DNA of 64,000 bases. It comes from Henningerozyma blattae CBS 6284. Lineage: Eukaryota; Ascomycota; Saccharomycetes; Saccharomycetales; Saccharomycetaceae. The stretch is taken from contig NC_020187.1 of the NCBI RefSeq assembly GCF_000315915.1, positions 1,054,001-1,118,000 on the forward strand, written 5' to 3'. Position 1 is the first letter of the stretch, and every line of letters begins with the position of its first letter. This document shows, piece after piece, positions 54,886 to 64,000 of the stretch. The notes beneath the pieces were generated by a model that made no database searches, was not told the DNA's origin, and was given only the letters and a program-made list of their open reading frames with translations. Made by a program: the position numbers and the translations under genes.

Positions 54886-57306
54886 TTATGGAGTTGCTTG
54901 TGGAGAACCGTATGGCGGTGTGAGCACTTCTTTTTCAAACGTATATACAGTATTTGGTAATAATAATAGAGTACCTGGTTTAGCTTGAACAATGGCAAGA
55001 TGTGGAGCTTCTTGAAGCATTGTTTGTACGGTGGAGTTACAGAATGGAGTGGAATTAGTGGAAGGTTTTTCAACTTTTATATTTGCTTTGGTACTATCAC
55101 GTTTGGTATCACGTTTGGTACTATCACGTTTGATATCACGTTTGATATCATGTTTGGTATCTCGTTTACTTTCCCTAAGCAGTTGTTTTTCCCTTGCCTT
55201 TTCCCTTGTCTTCTCTCTTACCCTCTCTCTTGCCTTTTCCTTTGATTGTTGTTTTAATTTCTCTTTTAATAATTTCTCTTCTGCTCTTTTCTGTTTACGT
55301 TGTGCTTGTTCATATTCTTTTTCTCTTTTCAATGCTAATTCATTGGCAAAGCTGCCACGGATATCATTCTCGCAAGTAAGAACACACCAGCCACATACAA
55401 ATAGACGTGTGGTACGAGGCCTCTTTTCTGTAGGACGCCAAGATAAAGATTGCTCAGTAGGTAGTTCATTAGAGGATTCATTGAGTGACTCAGAAGAAGA
55501 AGCATGTCTACGAGAAGAACGACGTGCTGCAGAACGTGATGTGGTACGAGATGCGGAGCGTGATGTGGAGCCTGAAGCATAACGATCACTTCCGAGTTGT
55601 ACAGCTGCAAAGTCACGAGGAGAAATGGAAGTACCAGTAGACACACTAGCATTTGCATTTGCATTAGTAGAAGATGCTTCCATTAAACATTCAAGAAGTG
55701 CTTGTGGTTGACAATCCCAGTGTTGCCATACGTGACATGCGTCACAGCATACGAGCAATGTGTGACGAGCAGTTTCTGGAATAGTGTCTGGTCCAGATAC
55801 TTGTAATGGTTCTGGGTCACACAGACATTGGAAAGTCCATGAAAGAGTATCTGGCGGTAATTGTGAATCTTCTGGTTCAAGACCGTGTTCTGCAGCTCGA
55901 GCGATACGGTCAGCGGTTAAAGCCAGCTCGGCGGGTATTTCTAAGGGGGCGGATTCAGGGGATGAAGAGTCTGACGAGAGCGGTGGACGAGGAGGGACCT
56001 CTAGAAGTGGTGTGTGGAAACAAGTGCCATGAAGCAGCACATCTTGGTCGATATCCGAGGGTTTGATGCTTACAGGGGCAACGTTTGATAGTTCGATGAG
56101 TGAGGCTCCAGTGAGTGAGACTTCAGTGGGTGAGACTTCAATGTGTGAGGACTCAGTTGGTGGTGCCTCAATCTGTGATACTCGCTCTTCAACATCCTTG
56201 TCAAAGGCATCCCAAAGTTTCCGACTTAGTACATGTTGTAAAGAGGAATGATGACGTGCGAGAGCTCTATGACGAGTCTTGAGAAATGCTGTACGATTAT
56301 CTTGAAGTGTATCCCAATTATCACGCGCCTGGCGTAATGCAGCACCGTTTTCACGTGCAGCCAGTCTTGAAGAACGTTTACGACGAGCCAAGAGGGCATC
56401 CATGACGGCAGCTTTTTCACGAGATAATAGCAAACGACATGAGTGTATGAGATGAAGCAAGTATGGCTCAAGCTGAGTAGTTAGAAAGGCAAAGCGTTGT
56501 TTATCATTACGAGAGTTGTGTGTGTATTCCACAAAACTGTCCCAGTCGGAAGCAAGGACAGATGTATGTGTCGTTTGAGCTGCCAAATAGGAATCAATGG
56601 CAGGTGCATAGTCCAGATGTAACAAGTCTGGACCAGGTGCTGCTATGGTACAGTTGCGTAACCTGATCGGTACAGAAAGTGTGCTATCAGAGGAAGGTTC
56701 TAGTCGATTCTCGAGAAGAGCTCCTACACTGGGTGCTATAAGTAATCGTGTTCCGTCGTTAGTGGTGAGTTGTTCCAAGTTAAGCAATGGGCCTGAACGT
56801 CGACGACGATCAGCTTCATGTACTAAATAGTATAGCATATCATATTGCTGACAGGGTGTGGCACTCTCCCAGGGTAAGGCACATGTGCTAGGAAGGTACG
56901 AACGCGCAGCGGTGTCCCAATGGGCCAATGAGATAGCAGAAGGGTCGGATGCTAATAACTGCAAAAGACGCAGGCGTAGCGTATCTAGAAGGCCCGTTTG
57001 TACAGAGGGATCAGGTGTATCGAGCGTCTCTTGTGTGGGCGGCAGATGCAACAGTGCCTCGTCAAAGGTGACGTCTGGCCAAAGAGGACGTTGTTGTGTT
57101 GACGAAGTGGTAAAAGATGCAGTGGCACGGTAAAACCATGCAATAACTAGATGGTAATGCCAACTAGCACCAAGTTCGGCGGGTCGTTGTGGTATCACAT
57201 TAGGCGATGGAAGACGTGTCCATGCCGCAATAGTTTCCGGAGTAACATGAGAGTGCCAGAAGGGCAACGAATCACCTGTAGCAGCAGAACGGTGTGCGCG
57301 TGTCAT
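54886..57306 (-). CDS. IOC2: ISW1b chromatin-remodelling subunit Ioc2 (PHD finger)
   Basis: 806 residues, close to yeast Ioc2 (812). Ioc2, with Ioc4 and the ATPase Isw1, forms the ISW1b complex that spaces nucleosomes over gene bodies. A PHD-type zinc finger starts near residue 490 (CLCDPE, then CCDACHVWQHWDC) and its last Cys pair appears at CGWC near 635, after a roughly 90-residue Ser/Arg-rich insert. A long charged coil (about 650-760) follows, rich in KRD repeats. Composition is odd: the first half is Ala/Leu/Arg-rich and near 50-57% G+C in sampled lines, against about 35% in APC4. It is divergent from the KIN gene, as YLR095C-YLR096W are in yeast. Confidence 0.9.
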   Translation of the reverse strand: MTRAHRSAATGDSLPFWHSHVTPETIAAWTRLPSPNVIPQRPAELGASWHYHLVIAWFYRATASFTTSSTQQRPLWPDVTFDEALLHLPPTQETLDTPDPSVQTGLLDTLRLRLLQLLASDPSAISLAHWDTAARSYLPSTCALPWESATPCQQYDMLYYLVHEADRRRRSGPLLNLEQLTTNDGTRLLIAPSVGALLENRLEPSSDSTLSVPIRLRNCTIAAPGPDLLHLDYAPAIDSYLAAQTTHTSVLASDWDSFVEYTHNSRNDKQRFAFLTTQLEPYLLHLIHSCRLLLSREKAAVMDALLARRKRSSRLAARENGAALRQARDNWDTLQDNRTAFLKTRHRALARHHSSLQHVLSRKLWDAFDKDVEERVSQIEAPPTESSHIEVSPTEVSLTGASLIELSNVAPVSIKPSDIDQDVLLHGTCFHTPLLEVPPRPPLSSDSSSPESAPLEIPAELALTADRIARAAEHGLEPEDSQLPPDTLSWTFQCLCDPEPLQVSGPDTIPETARHTLLVCCDACHVWQHWDCQPQALLECLMEASSTNANANASVSTGTSISPRDFAAVQLGSDRYASGSTSRSASRTTSRSAARRSSRRHASSSESLNESSNELPTEQSLSWRPTEKRPRTTRLFVCGWCVLTCENDIRGSFANELALKREKEYEQAQRKQKRAEEKLLKEKLKQQSKEKARERVREKTREKAREKQLLRESKRDTKHDIKRDIKRDSTKRDTKRDSTKANIKVEKPSTNSTPFCNSTVQTMLQEAPHLAIVQAKPGTLLLLPNTVYTFEKEVLTPPYGSPQATP
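55093..55168 (-). repeat. Internal 12-base tandem repeat in IOC2
   Basis: On the plus strand, imperfect copies of a TATCACGTTTGG-type 12-mer and truncated versions recur about six times. In the protein they encode the KRDTK/KRDIK/KRDST series, a strongly basic and acidic alternating tract. Likely a fast-changing minisatellite inside the coding region. Confidence 0.8.
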
Positions 57307-58042
57307 TTATACCGTAATTGGTGTGTGGCCAGTTGCAATTGGTTTGCCACTATCCCACAGTTTACCGCCGAGCTCTTGTTTGATTTATATATAGCATACA
57401 GATTTAAAAGCAGATTTCATCATTGTTGCTTTTCTGAAATCAAATACGGGCCGGGTAACCTTTTCTTTTTTTTTTCTTTTTTTGAAAAATGAAAATTCGC
57501 TACTTTTGAAATTTCTCGGATTTGTGCCCCTCTCCGTGTTTTGCCCTCATTTTCATTTTCATTTTCATTTTCATTTTCATTTTCATTTTCATTGTCATTT
57601 CCATTCTAATTTTCACGTTAATTTTCACGTTAATTTTCATTTTCATTTTTGCTGGTCCGTACCTTAACTTATCTCGGCTTCCTTTTCGCTTTCTTTTTCG
57701 CTTTGGCTCAATCTCTCCTTCCTTTTCCAAGGGTCTTTTCTTAGCAAAAATTAAAAAAAATAAATCATAAAGAATTGAAAACAATCTTATTAAATCATAA
57801 TTAATAATCCTTAAAATTTAATTATGCAAAACAAAACAAAGCAAAACCAATTTTTTTTTTAAAAAAAGAAAAAAAAGATAAGATACTTCAATAGATTAAT
57901 ATTGTTTACGCAAATGCAAAACTGAGATCCACTATATAGTTTTACGCCTTAAGCATTTCCTAAATCTCACATTTTTTTTTTATTATTATTATTTTCATCA
58001 AAGCACACACATATATAATTTGCCTTGCTCGAGAGATATCCA
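57307..58042. other. IOC2-KIN divergent promoter region
   Basis: 735 bases shared by two divergent genes. It contains the hexanucleotide repeat listed separately, long A/T tracts and no credible gene; open frames through the repeat are a by-product of its 6-base period. Confidence 0.65.
57548..57650. repeat. CATTTT hexanucleotide tandem repeat
   Basis: Seven to eight near-perfect CATTTT units at 57548-57593, followed by degenerate copies (CATTTC, CACGTTAATTTT) up to about 57650. All six frames stay open across much of it, which makes artefact ORFs. It lies in the shared IOC2-KIN promoter. Confidence 0.9.
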
Positions 58043-61000
58043 ATGAGTCAAGATTACCATATCAATACCCGCTTCAAAATGGGCGGTGATCAGCCACAGC
58101 TCTTACAACATACTACTCCAAAACTATCAAACACTTCCAAGGAAGATCCTACCCCGTTGACTCCCAACACGAACGAGAATGCTTTAGACACAGCAATTTT
58201 AGGTACAAACACTCCGACGTCAGTGGCCAAGGCTACGCCAAGAATGATGGGCAAGACTCAATCACAACCACAGCCGCAGCCGCAAATGCAAACTCAACCG
58301 CAAATGCAATCGCAAGCCCATGAAAATGCGCAACAACAACCGTTGATGCCGCCAGTGGAAATCTCTTACAACAAAGACGGCACTCTGAACACTCCTAACC
58401 ATTTAAACCTCGTAACAGAACAGCAAAAGAACAGAACACCAACACCTGCTGCCCAAAGATCTCCTCAGACCCGGTCACAATCACAATCGCAATCGCAGGC
58501 ACAAGCACAATCGCAATCGCAACAGAGAAAATCAAGTAGATCCCGTCAAAACGAACCTAAACAATTCCATAGAAAATCATTGGGTGATTGGGATTTCTTA
58601 GAAACTGTAGGTGCCGGGTCCATGGGTAAAGTCAAACTAGCTAAACATCATTATACAAACGAAATATGCGCCATCAAAGTAGTCAATAGAGCCACTAAGG
58701 GGTTCCTGCATAAGGAACAAACTTTGCCTCCTCCGCAAACAGAACAAGAAATCTTGGAAAGACAGAAAAACTTGGAAAAGGAAATCTCAAGGGATAAACG
58801 TACCATTAGAGAAGCATCTTTGGGCCAGATCTTATACCATCCTCATATTTGTCGTCTTTTCGAAATGTGCACCATGTCAAACCATTTCTATATGCTTTTC
58901 GAATATGTTTCAGGGGGTCAATTATTAGATTATATAATTCAACACGGTTCATTAAGAGAACATCATGCAAGAAAATTCGCAAGAGGGATTGCTAGTGCAT
59001 TACAATATTTACATTCAAACAATATCGTCCATAGAGATTTGAAGATAGAAAATATTATGATCTCCACTTCAGGTGAAATTAAAATTATCGATTTCGGTCT
59101 CTCCAATTTATATGATACAACAAGACAATTACATACGTTTTGTGGGTCTCTATATTTTGCAGCACCAGAATTATTAAAAGCTCATCCTTATACCGGTCCC
59201 GAAGTGGATGTCTGGTCCTTTGGTGTTGTTCTTTATGTCTTGGTATGTGGTAAAGTTCCCTTTGATGATGAAAATTCAAGTGTCTTACATGAAAAGATTA
59301 AACAGGGGAAAGTGGATTACCCTCAACATTTATCAATTGAAGTCATTTCACTTTTATCCAAAATGTTGGTTGTCGATCCTAAAAAGAGAGCCACTCTAAG
59401 ACAAGTTGTAGAACATCATTGGATGGTTAGGGGATATGATAATCCATCTTCATCATACTTACCCAATAGAATTCCCTTGACCCCACAAATGCTAGATTAC
59501 GATGTCGTAAAGGAAATGTTACGTCTAGAGTTTATTGATGATATAGATGAGACTATGAATTATTTAACCAAAATCATCTCGGATGAAACATATTTAGAAT
59601 TATCAAATCAATATTGGTCCTTAATTAAAGAAAAAAATTTAAACATCAATGAAATGAGTCCCTTTGATAATCCATTGCAGGCATACCATCCTTTAATCTC
59701 TATATATTACCTGGTGGATGAAATGTTAAGAAATAAATTGAAAAAATTACAAAGAAGACAAATGCAATTCCAACAACAACAAAATTTGGAATTACAAAGG
59801 AAAAAATTGGAATTACAAAAGCAAAATGCTGCTGCGTCTGCTGCTGCGTCTGCGGGACTTGCCACTACTACCCCAGCTGCCACCCCAGTTATTCCTCAAC
59901 CAGTAAATTCACCTATCAAGACTCAGTTATCACCCATTAAGACAGATGCATCTCCAATGGTAAAGAGTAGAAAAGAGGGCAACTTATCTTCCCCTGCAAA
60001 ACAATCACAACAACAACAAAAGAGCTTAAAAGTAATGATCCCTCCAAAATTAATCATCCCAGAACAAGCTCATACTTCCCCAACAACAAGAAAAACTGTT
60101 GATAGACAAAATGATATAGATACTGTCTTTGCTAAAGCTGAAAATAAAATTAACAACTATAACGATACTCCCGAAAATAGCACTTATGCCAGTCCAATGG
60201 AATCTCCAAGTAAACATCAAGCAAATACAAACGTAAATAATACTACTAGCATACCAGATTCTCCTGATGATGAAAATAAAACAACTATTGGAAACATATT
60301 TAGAAGATTATCCTCCCGTCGTCATCCTTCAGGTGCAACCACAGATTCTTCTCCTACTAACAACCCTACATCAATGGATCCATCTCAAATGCAAAAGAAA
60401 CTTCCAGATACAGTTATTCCAAAGACTCATTCTCGTGCTTATTCAGAATATGTTCCATCAAATAGAAATCCAAATTATGGCTCTATGAATACTCCACCAG
60501 TATTAATTAGATCACCACAAAGATCAGCATCTCAAAAGCAAAATGCAGATTTACCTGCATTGCCAATGAATGCTGAAACTATCGTTCAGCAACAAAGAGC
60601 TAAACAATTATCAAATAATATGGAAAATTTGAAAATTAATCAAGATTCAGCAAATGATGATGAAGCAACTCCTACTCCTACTACCACAGCACCTACTGAC
60701 ACTAGCAACAACAATAATAATACTCAAGATAACTCATATGACCAATTAAATATTCCAAAAGGTAGGAAGTTACATCCAAATGCAAGAGCTAAATCTGTGG
60801 GTCATGCTCGTCGTGAATCTTTGAAATATAGCAGACCCCCTGTACCTGCCAATTTGTTCCAACCAGAAATGGAAGATAATGGCTTTCTTCATTATAGTGA
60901 TGATAATAGATCAGATAATAATAATACCACAGCAACAAATGCTACTTCCACTTCCACCAATAATAATACCACGAAAGCAGGTATCGTATCAAATAATATT

Positions 61001-61990
61001 AACAATTACACTAATGAAAATAATTCAGTTATTCAAAATACAATTAATAATCAAATTAATACCCATGAAATTATAACTGAACATTTATTATCCGATGATG
61101 AAATTCTTGATCAAGCTGCAAAGGCTCCTCCTGGAACAATGCCATCTATTGATTTCCCACGTTCATTATTCTTAAAGGGCTTTTTTTCAGTACAAACAAC
61201 TTCTTCAAAACCTTTACCTATAGTTAGATATAAAATCATTACTGTATTGAAAAAAATGAATATAGAATTTAAAGAGGTTAAAGGTGGGTTCATTTGTCTT
61301 CAAAGATATTACAATAACAATAACCTCTTGAATGTCAATACTACTGCTGCTGCTGCTACTACAACAACTTCTAATACTTCTAATACAGATACAGATGCAG
61401 AAGATCAAGTATCAAAAGGTCTTACTCCAAGATCTCGTCATAATTCCATTAAACGTCAAGGCTCCATTAATAAATATTTTGCAAATAATTTAAATACAGA
61501 TACAAATAACGCTCCTCCAATCCCAATGTCTCCAATGGGTATGTTGAATAATGATCCAAACACTCAACAAAATTCAACTCATGGTAGAAGTATGTCCACT
61601 GTATTATCCCCAACTAGATATAGTAATAATAATAGTAGCGTAGGTGGTGGTGGAGTATCAGGTGACGTTTCTGCGGCTTCTTTAGAATATATTAATCAAG
61701 ATGAAAACGTGTTGACGAATTCAAGAGCAGAAGGTATGAATAGAATTGATAATCAAGATGCTATTAATGACGATGAAGAATTAAGTAGTAATGGTGAACC
61801 AATCTCCAAGACTATAAGTTCAAACGGTGGTAATCAAATTAATAGAGAAAAACAACCTATTAAATTCGAAATTCATATTGTCAAGGTTCGTATTGTCGGT
61901 TTAGCTGGTGTTCATTTCAAGAAGGTATCTGGTAATACTTGGTTATATAAAGAACTAGCGTCTAGAATATTAAATGATTTAAATCTTTAA
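58043..61990 (+). CDS. KIN1/KIN2: Kin1/Kin2 (PAR-1/MARK family) protein kinase
   Basis: 1315 residues from the ATG at 58043 (Kin1 1064, Kin2 1147); the six codons before it lack an ATG, and the start aligns with yeast Kin1. Kin1/Kin2 act at the cytoplasmic face of the plasma membrane in exocytosis, polarity and ER-stress signalling. Kinase domain about residues 180-462: glycine loop GAGSMGKVKLAKH, catalytic HRDLKIEN with Asp332, DFGLSN, and APELLK in the activation segment. A Gln/Asn/Ser-rich region follows. The KA1 domain at the C-terminus is split by a low-complexity insert, with KGFFSVQTTS...EFKEVKGGFICLQ near 1040-1090 and EIHIVKVRIVGLAGVHFKKVSGN at the end, as in the yeast proteins. INO2 follows convergently, as YDR122W-YDR123C. 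Confidence 0.97.
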   Translation: MSQDYHINTRFKMGGDQPQLLQHTTPKLSNTSKEDPTPLTPNTNENALDTAILGTNTPTSVAKATPRMMGKTQSQPQPQPQMQTQPQMQSQAHENAQQQPLMPPVEISYNKDGTLNTPNHLNLVTEQQKNRTPTPAAQRSPQTRSQSQSQSQAQAQSQSQQRKSSRSRQNEPKQFHRKSLGDWDFLETVGAGSMGKVKLAKHHYTNEICAIKVVNRATKGFLHKEQTLPPPQTEQEILERQKNLEKEISRDKRTIREASLGQILYHPHICRLFEMCTMSNHFYMLFEYVSGGQLLDYIIQHGSLREHHARKFARGIASALQYLHSNNIVHRDLKIENIMISTSGEIKIIDFGLSNLYDTTRQLHTFCGSLYFAAPELLKAHPYTGPEVDVWSFGVVLYVLVCGKVPFDDENSSVLHEKIKQGKVDYPQHLSIEVISLLSKMLVVDPKKRATLRQVVEHHWMVRGYDNPSSSYLPNRIPLTPQMLDYDVVKEMLRLEFIDDIDETMNYLTKIISDETYLELSNQYWSLIKEKNLNINEMSPFDNPLQAYHPLISIYYLVDEMLRNKLKKLQRRQMQFQQQQNLELQRKKLELQKQNAAASAAASAGLATTTPAATPVIPQPVNSPIKTQLSPIKTDASPMVKSRKEGNLSSPAKQSQQQQKSLKVMIPPKLIIPEQAHTSPTTRKTVDRQNDIDTVFAKAENKINNYNDTPENSTYASPMESPSKHQANTNVNNTTSIPDSPDDENKTTIGNIFRRLSSRRHPSGATTDSSPTNNPTSMDPSQMQKKLPDTVIPKTHSRAYSEYVPSNRNPNYGSMNTPPVLIRSPQRSASQKQNADLPALPMNAETIVQQQRAKQLSNNMENLKINQDSANDDEATPTPTTTAPTDTSNNNNNTQDNSYDQLNIPKGRKLHPNARAKSVGHARRESLKYSRPPVPANLFQPEMEDNGFLHYSDDNRSDNNNTTATNATSTSTNNNTTKAGIVSNNINNYTNENNSVIQNTINNQINTHEIITEHLLSDDEILDQAAKAPPGTMPSIDFPRSLFLKGFFSVQTTSSKPLPIVRYKIITVLKKMNIEFKEVKGGFICLQRYYNNNNLLNVNTTAAAATTTTSNTSNTDTDAEDQVSKGLTPRSRHNSIKRQGSINKYFANNLNTDTNNAPPIPMSPMGMLNNDPNTQQNSTHGRSMSTVLSPTRYSNNNSSVGGGGVSGDVSAASLEYINQDENVLTNSRAEGMNRIDNQDAINDDEELSSNGEPISKTISSNGGNQINREKQPIKFEIHIVKVRIVGLAGVHFKKVSGNTWLYKELASRILNDLNL

Positions 61991-62151
61991 TATTTTTATA
62001 TAATAATATATAATAAAATAATTTTTTAATATTAATTACTATTGTCTTTATATTTTTTTTTGTCCCTTTATCATCATAACTAAATAATTATAAAAATAAT
62101 ATATACGAAATTAAGATATCAAAAAAAAAAGTTTTTTTTTATTTTTTTCAA

Positions 62152-63963
62152 TCATTTAAGACTAGAAAGTACACTTTCCAAGGTATTATTTGCCTTTATG
62201 ATTGAATTAATATCATTCAAAATATAAGTTAATAATACATGCTTTGGTGTTCTAATTGATGGATTTGTTGATACTGTAGTAGGTATAATATTATTCCCTG
62301 AATTATTACTATCATTATCGTTATCCAAAGAAGTATTTGAATTAGAAGTTAATATATCTGATTCATAACGAGGATATTTTATAAATGTAATTAAATTATT
62401 GAATGATAATTTAATTTGTTTTCTTCTAATTTTTTCTAAATGTAAATGTTTCCATTTTTTCAATTTATTTAAATCATTTTGAATTTCAATTGGGGGTTTA
62501 TTAACCTCTTCGTTAATTTTAATTTCAGGTAATTTAGATAGAGGTAATGGTTTATAACCTTTATTAAATGGATCATAGAGTTTAATATATTTTGGATTAT
62601 TAAATTTTAATGGCACAATCATCGATGGGTTATCATCTAATGTTAATTCATTAATATGAATATTTAAATTAGTTGTATTATTTGTTAAATTAGTGACTTG
62701 ATTTGGACCATCTACTGATAACAAACTATCCAAGAAATTTGATATAACATTTGATTCATCTAAACTTAATAAATTCTGTCCAATATTTGAAGATTTGTTT
62801 AACGAATTGATATCGTTATTAGTATTGTTGTTGTTTCGTTTTTTATTAAGATGATTGTTAATTGTTACAATTTTTGTTAATCCATTATTTATTGTTACAT
62901 TTGAAGCTCTTGCATGTGAAATATTAGTGGAATTATTACCTGCTGCATGTGAAGTTTTCAAAGATTCATTAAAATCTGGGAAACTTTTGTTATTGTTATT
63001 AGAATTAGTAGTTGGCGGATTGATATTATTATAACTTAAAGAATGTATATTAGAAGTTGATAAAGTACTTTTCATATTTCGTTGAATGTTTGATGCGTTA
63101 TTTATTTCAGCCTGTCGTATATTATTGCTATTATTATCTGTCAATTGTCTAGGGATACTAGGTACAATTTGTTTCTGTATATTATTAATTTGTGGTATTG
63201 AAGTAGGAACACTATCAATATCTCTCATATTATCCATATCTTGCTCATTTGATTCATTAATATTCTGTTGAGAGTTAGTTAAATTTGAACCTTGTTGAAG
63301 AACAACATTAGCAACAGTTATTGTGTTATTATTATTATTATTATTGTTATTGTTATTACTAAATTTTACTGTGTTATTATTGGTACTACTAGTTATGTTT
63401 AATGTTTGATTCTTCACATTAGTTGTTGTATCAATTGAATTTGAGAAACGAGTCAAGGGTGGTGGTGATAATGGGAGTAATGTTGACGGTGATAATGGAT
63501 TAAAAGATGCAGGTGGGGACATTGAATTGTATAAAGGGTTAATATCAGAAGATGGGATATCCTTTCGTATATTTTTAGATAAATCATTATTAGTATTATC
63601 CTTGTTGTTATTATCATTGCTATTCTGATTTACATTCATACCAATAACTGAAGTATCTTTGGATGCCATAGTATTAGGAACGGTATTGATAAATTCATCC
63701 AAGGAATTATTATTAGTTAATGATTTAAATGATTGAATAATTTCATGAGCAGTGGCAGGAGTACTAGTATTATCATCGTCATTATCATGATTATCATCGT
63801 CATTATCATGATTATCATCGTCATTATCATGATTATCATTAAATAATTCAAACGCTGTTTCAAACGCCAAATCAATATCAAAATTGTCTATATCATTCAC
63901 AGCACCATTAACTTCGTTATTATTAGTGTTGGTATTACCAAGTATGCTACCGAAATCAAACAT
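62152..63963 (-). CDS. INO2: bHLH activator of phospholipid genes Ino2, possibly extended 5'
   Basis: At least 603 residues, twice yeast Ino2 (304). Ino2 with Ino4 binds UASINO (ICRE) elements to activate INO1 and other phospholipid genes. An acidic activation-type segment DIDLAFETAFELF lies near residue 28, matching yeast DIDFETAYQML. The middle is long Asn/Ser/Thr-rich sequence. The C-terminal bHLH has basic/helix 1 KKWKHLHLEKIRRKQ and helix 2 PKHVLLTYILNDINSI, with an unusually long loop of about 43 residues between them (about 11 in yeast). The frame stays open without a stop from 63963 to the window edge, so the true start may lie outside. Position next to KIN agrees with YDR122W-YDR123C. 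Confidence 0.93.
   Translation of the reverse strand: MFDFGSILGNTNTNNNEVNGAVNDIDNFDIDLAFETAFELFNDNHDNDDDNHDNDDDNHDNDDDNTSTPATAHEIIQSFKSLTNNNSLDEFINTVPNTMASKDTSVIGMNVNQNSNDNNNKDNTNNDLSKNIRKDIPSSDINPLYNSMSPPASFNPLSPSTLLPLSPPPLTRFSNSIDTTTNVKNQTLNITSSTNNNTVKFSNNNNNNNNNNNTITVANVVLQQGSNLTNSQQNINESNEQDMDNMRDIDSVPTSIPQINNIQKQIVPSIPRQLTDNNSNNIRQAEINNASNIQRNMKSTLSTSNIHSLSYNNINPPTTNSNNNNKSFPDFNESLKTSHAAGNNSTNISHARASNVTINNGLTKIVTINNHLNKKRNNNNTNNDINSLNKSSNIGQNLLSLDESNVISNFLDSLLSVDGPNQVTNLTNNTTNLNIHINELTLDDNPSMIVPLKFNNPKYIKLYDPFNKGYKPLPLSKLPEIKINEEVNKPPIEIQNDLNKLKKWKHLHLEKIRRKQIKLSFNNLITFIKYPRYESDILTSNSNTSLDNDNDSNNSGNNIIPTTVSTNPSIRTPKHVLLTYILNDINSIIKANNTLESVLSSLK
63769..63838 (-). repeat. 21-base minisatellite in INO2
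   Basis: Three near-identical copies of a 21-mer encode a heptapeptide HDNDDDN repeated three times, just after the N-terminal activation segment. Copy number is likely to vary between strains and adds acidic residues. Confidence 0.88.
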
Positions 63964-64000
63964 ATCATCATTAGTTGTGGTTTTAGAAGTGGAATTATCA

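Noticed and set aside
55031..55582. 183-codon plus-strand ORF opposite IOC2
   Set aside because: It is an antisense shadow: its Leu/Ser/Phe-rich translation mirrors the Lys/Arg/Glu-rich coil and repeats of IOC2, which has clear family features.
57482..57784. Overlapping ORFs on both strands through the CATTTT repeat
   Set aside because: Their translations are pure repeat products (HFHF, IFIF, MKMK); the open frames are caused by the 6-base period.

Overview
This window is nuclear DNA from a budding yeast of the family Saccharomycetaceae. It is AT-rich, nearly all genes lack introns, and proteins carry long Asn/Gln/Ser tracts. Two tRNA genes are recognisable: tRNA-Glu(UUC), and tRNA-Pro(UGG) with a short intron. 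Most proteins can be matched, from remembered family knowledge, to single Saccharomyces cerevisiae genes. Genes that S. cerevisiae splits between its YGR and YPR blocks are interleaved here (NOC4, ASN, VSB1, YPR147C, UTP8, SYF2, YGR130C, FHN1/NCE102, PEX4, CAF130, YPR153W, PIN3/LSB1, VPS62/TDA6, BTN2/CUR1, SKN1/KRE6). Several expected members such as PHB1 and PRE9 are missing. That pattern fits a post-whole-genome-duplication species (Naumovozyma, Kazachstania or Tetrapisispora-like), but the species cannot be fixed from the sequence alone.

Layout. 1-1.4 kb: decayed Ty1/Copia integrase-region relic on the minus strand. 2.1 kb: tRNA-Glu. 3.3-7.1 kb: eIF4G. 8.0-9.4 kb: MET17. 9.7-11.1 kb: an intact orphan ORF that looks like a Ty1-type Gag with no pol. 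11-14 kb: gene-poor region with possible LTR debris, ACGTGTC hairpins, four perfect TCACGTGA octamers and tRNA-Pro. 14-52.7 kb: the YGR/YPR ancestral block. 53-64 kb: a block related to S. cerevisiae YDR118-123/YLR095-096 (APC4, IOC2, KIN1/KIN2, INO2). The junction between these two blocks lies near 52.7-53.0 kb.

Functional themes: translation initiation and ribosome biogenesis (eIF4G, NOC4, UTP8, the last two with PAC/RRPE-type promoter elements); amino-acid metabolism and storage (MET17 with a CACGTG box, ASN1 with two Gcn4 sites, VSB1); eisosome/plasma membrane (YGR130C, FHN1/NCE102); prion and aggregate handling (PIN3/LSB1, BTN2/CUR1 with a strong heat-shock element); cell wall (SKN1/KRE6); cell cycle, chromatin and lipid control (APC4, IOC2, KIN, INO2).

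Two genes are interrupted by apparent single-base frameshifts (BTN2/CUR1-like twice, YGR130C-like once near its C-terminus). These could be assembly errors or real lesions. The points most worth a second look are the intact Gag-like orphan, the CACGTG-type clusters around tRNA-Pro, the expanded bHLH loop in INO2, the GC-rich IOC2, and the compensating frameshifts in BTN2.
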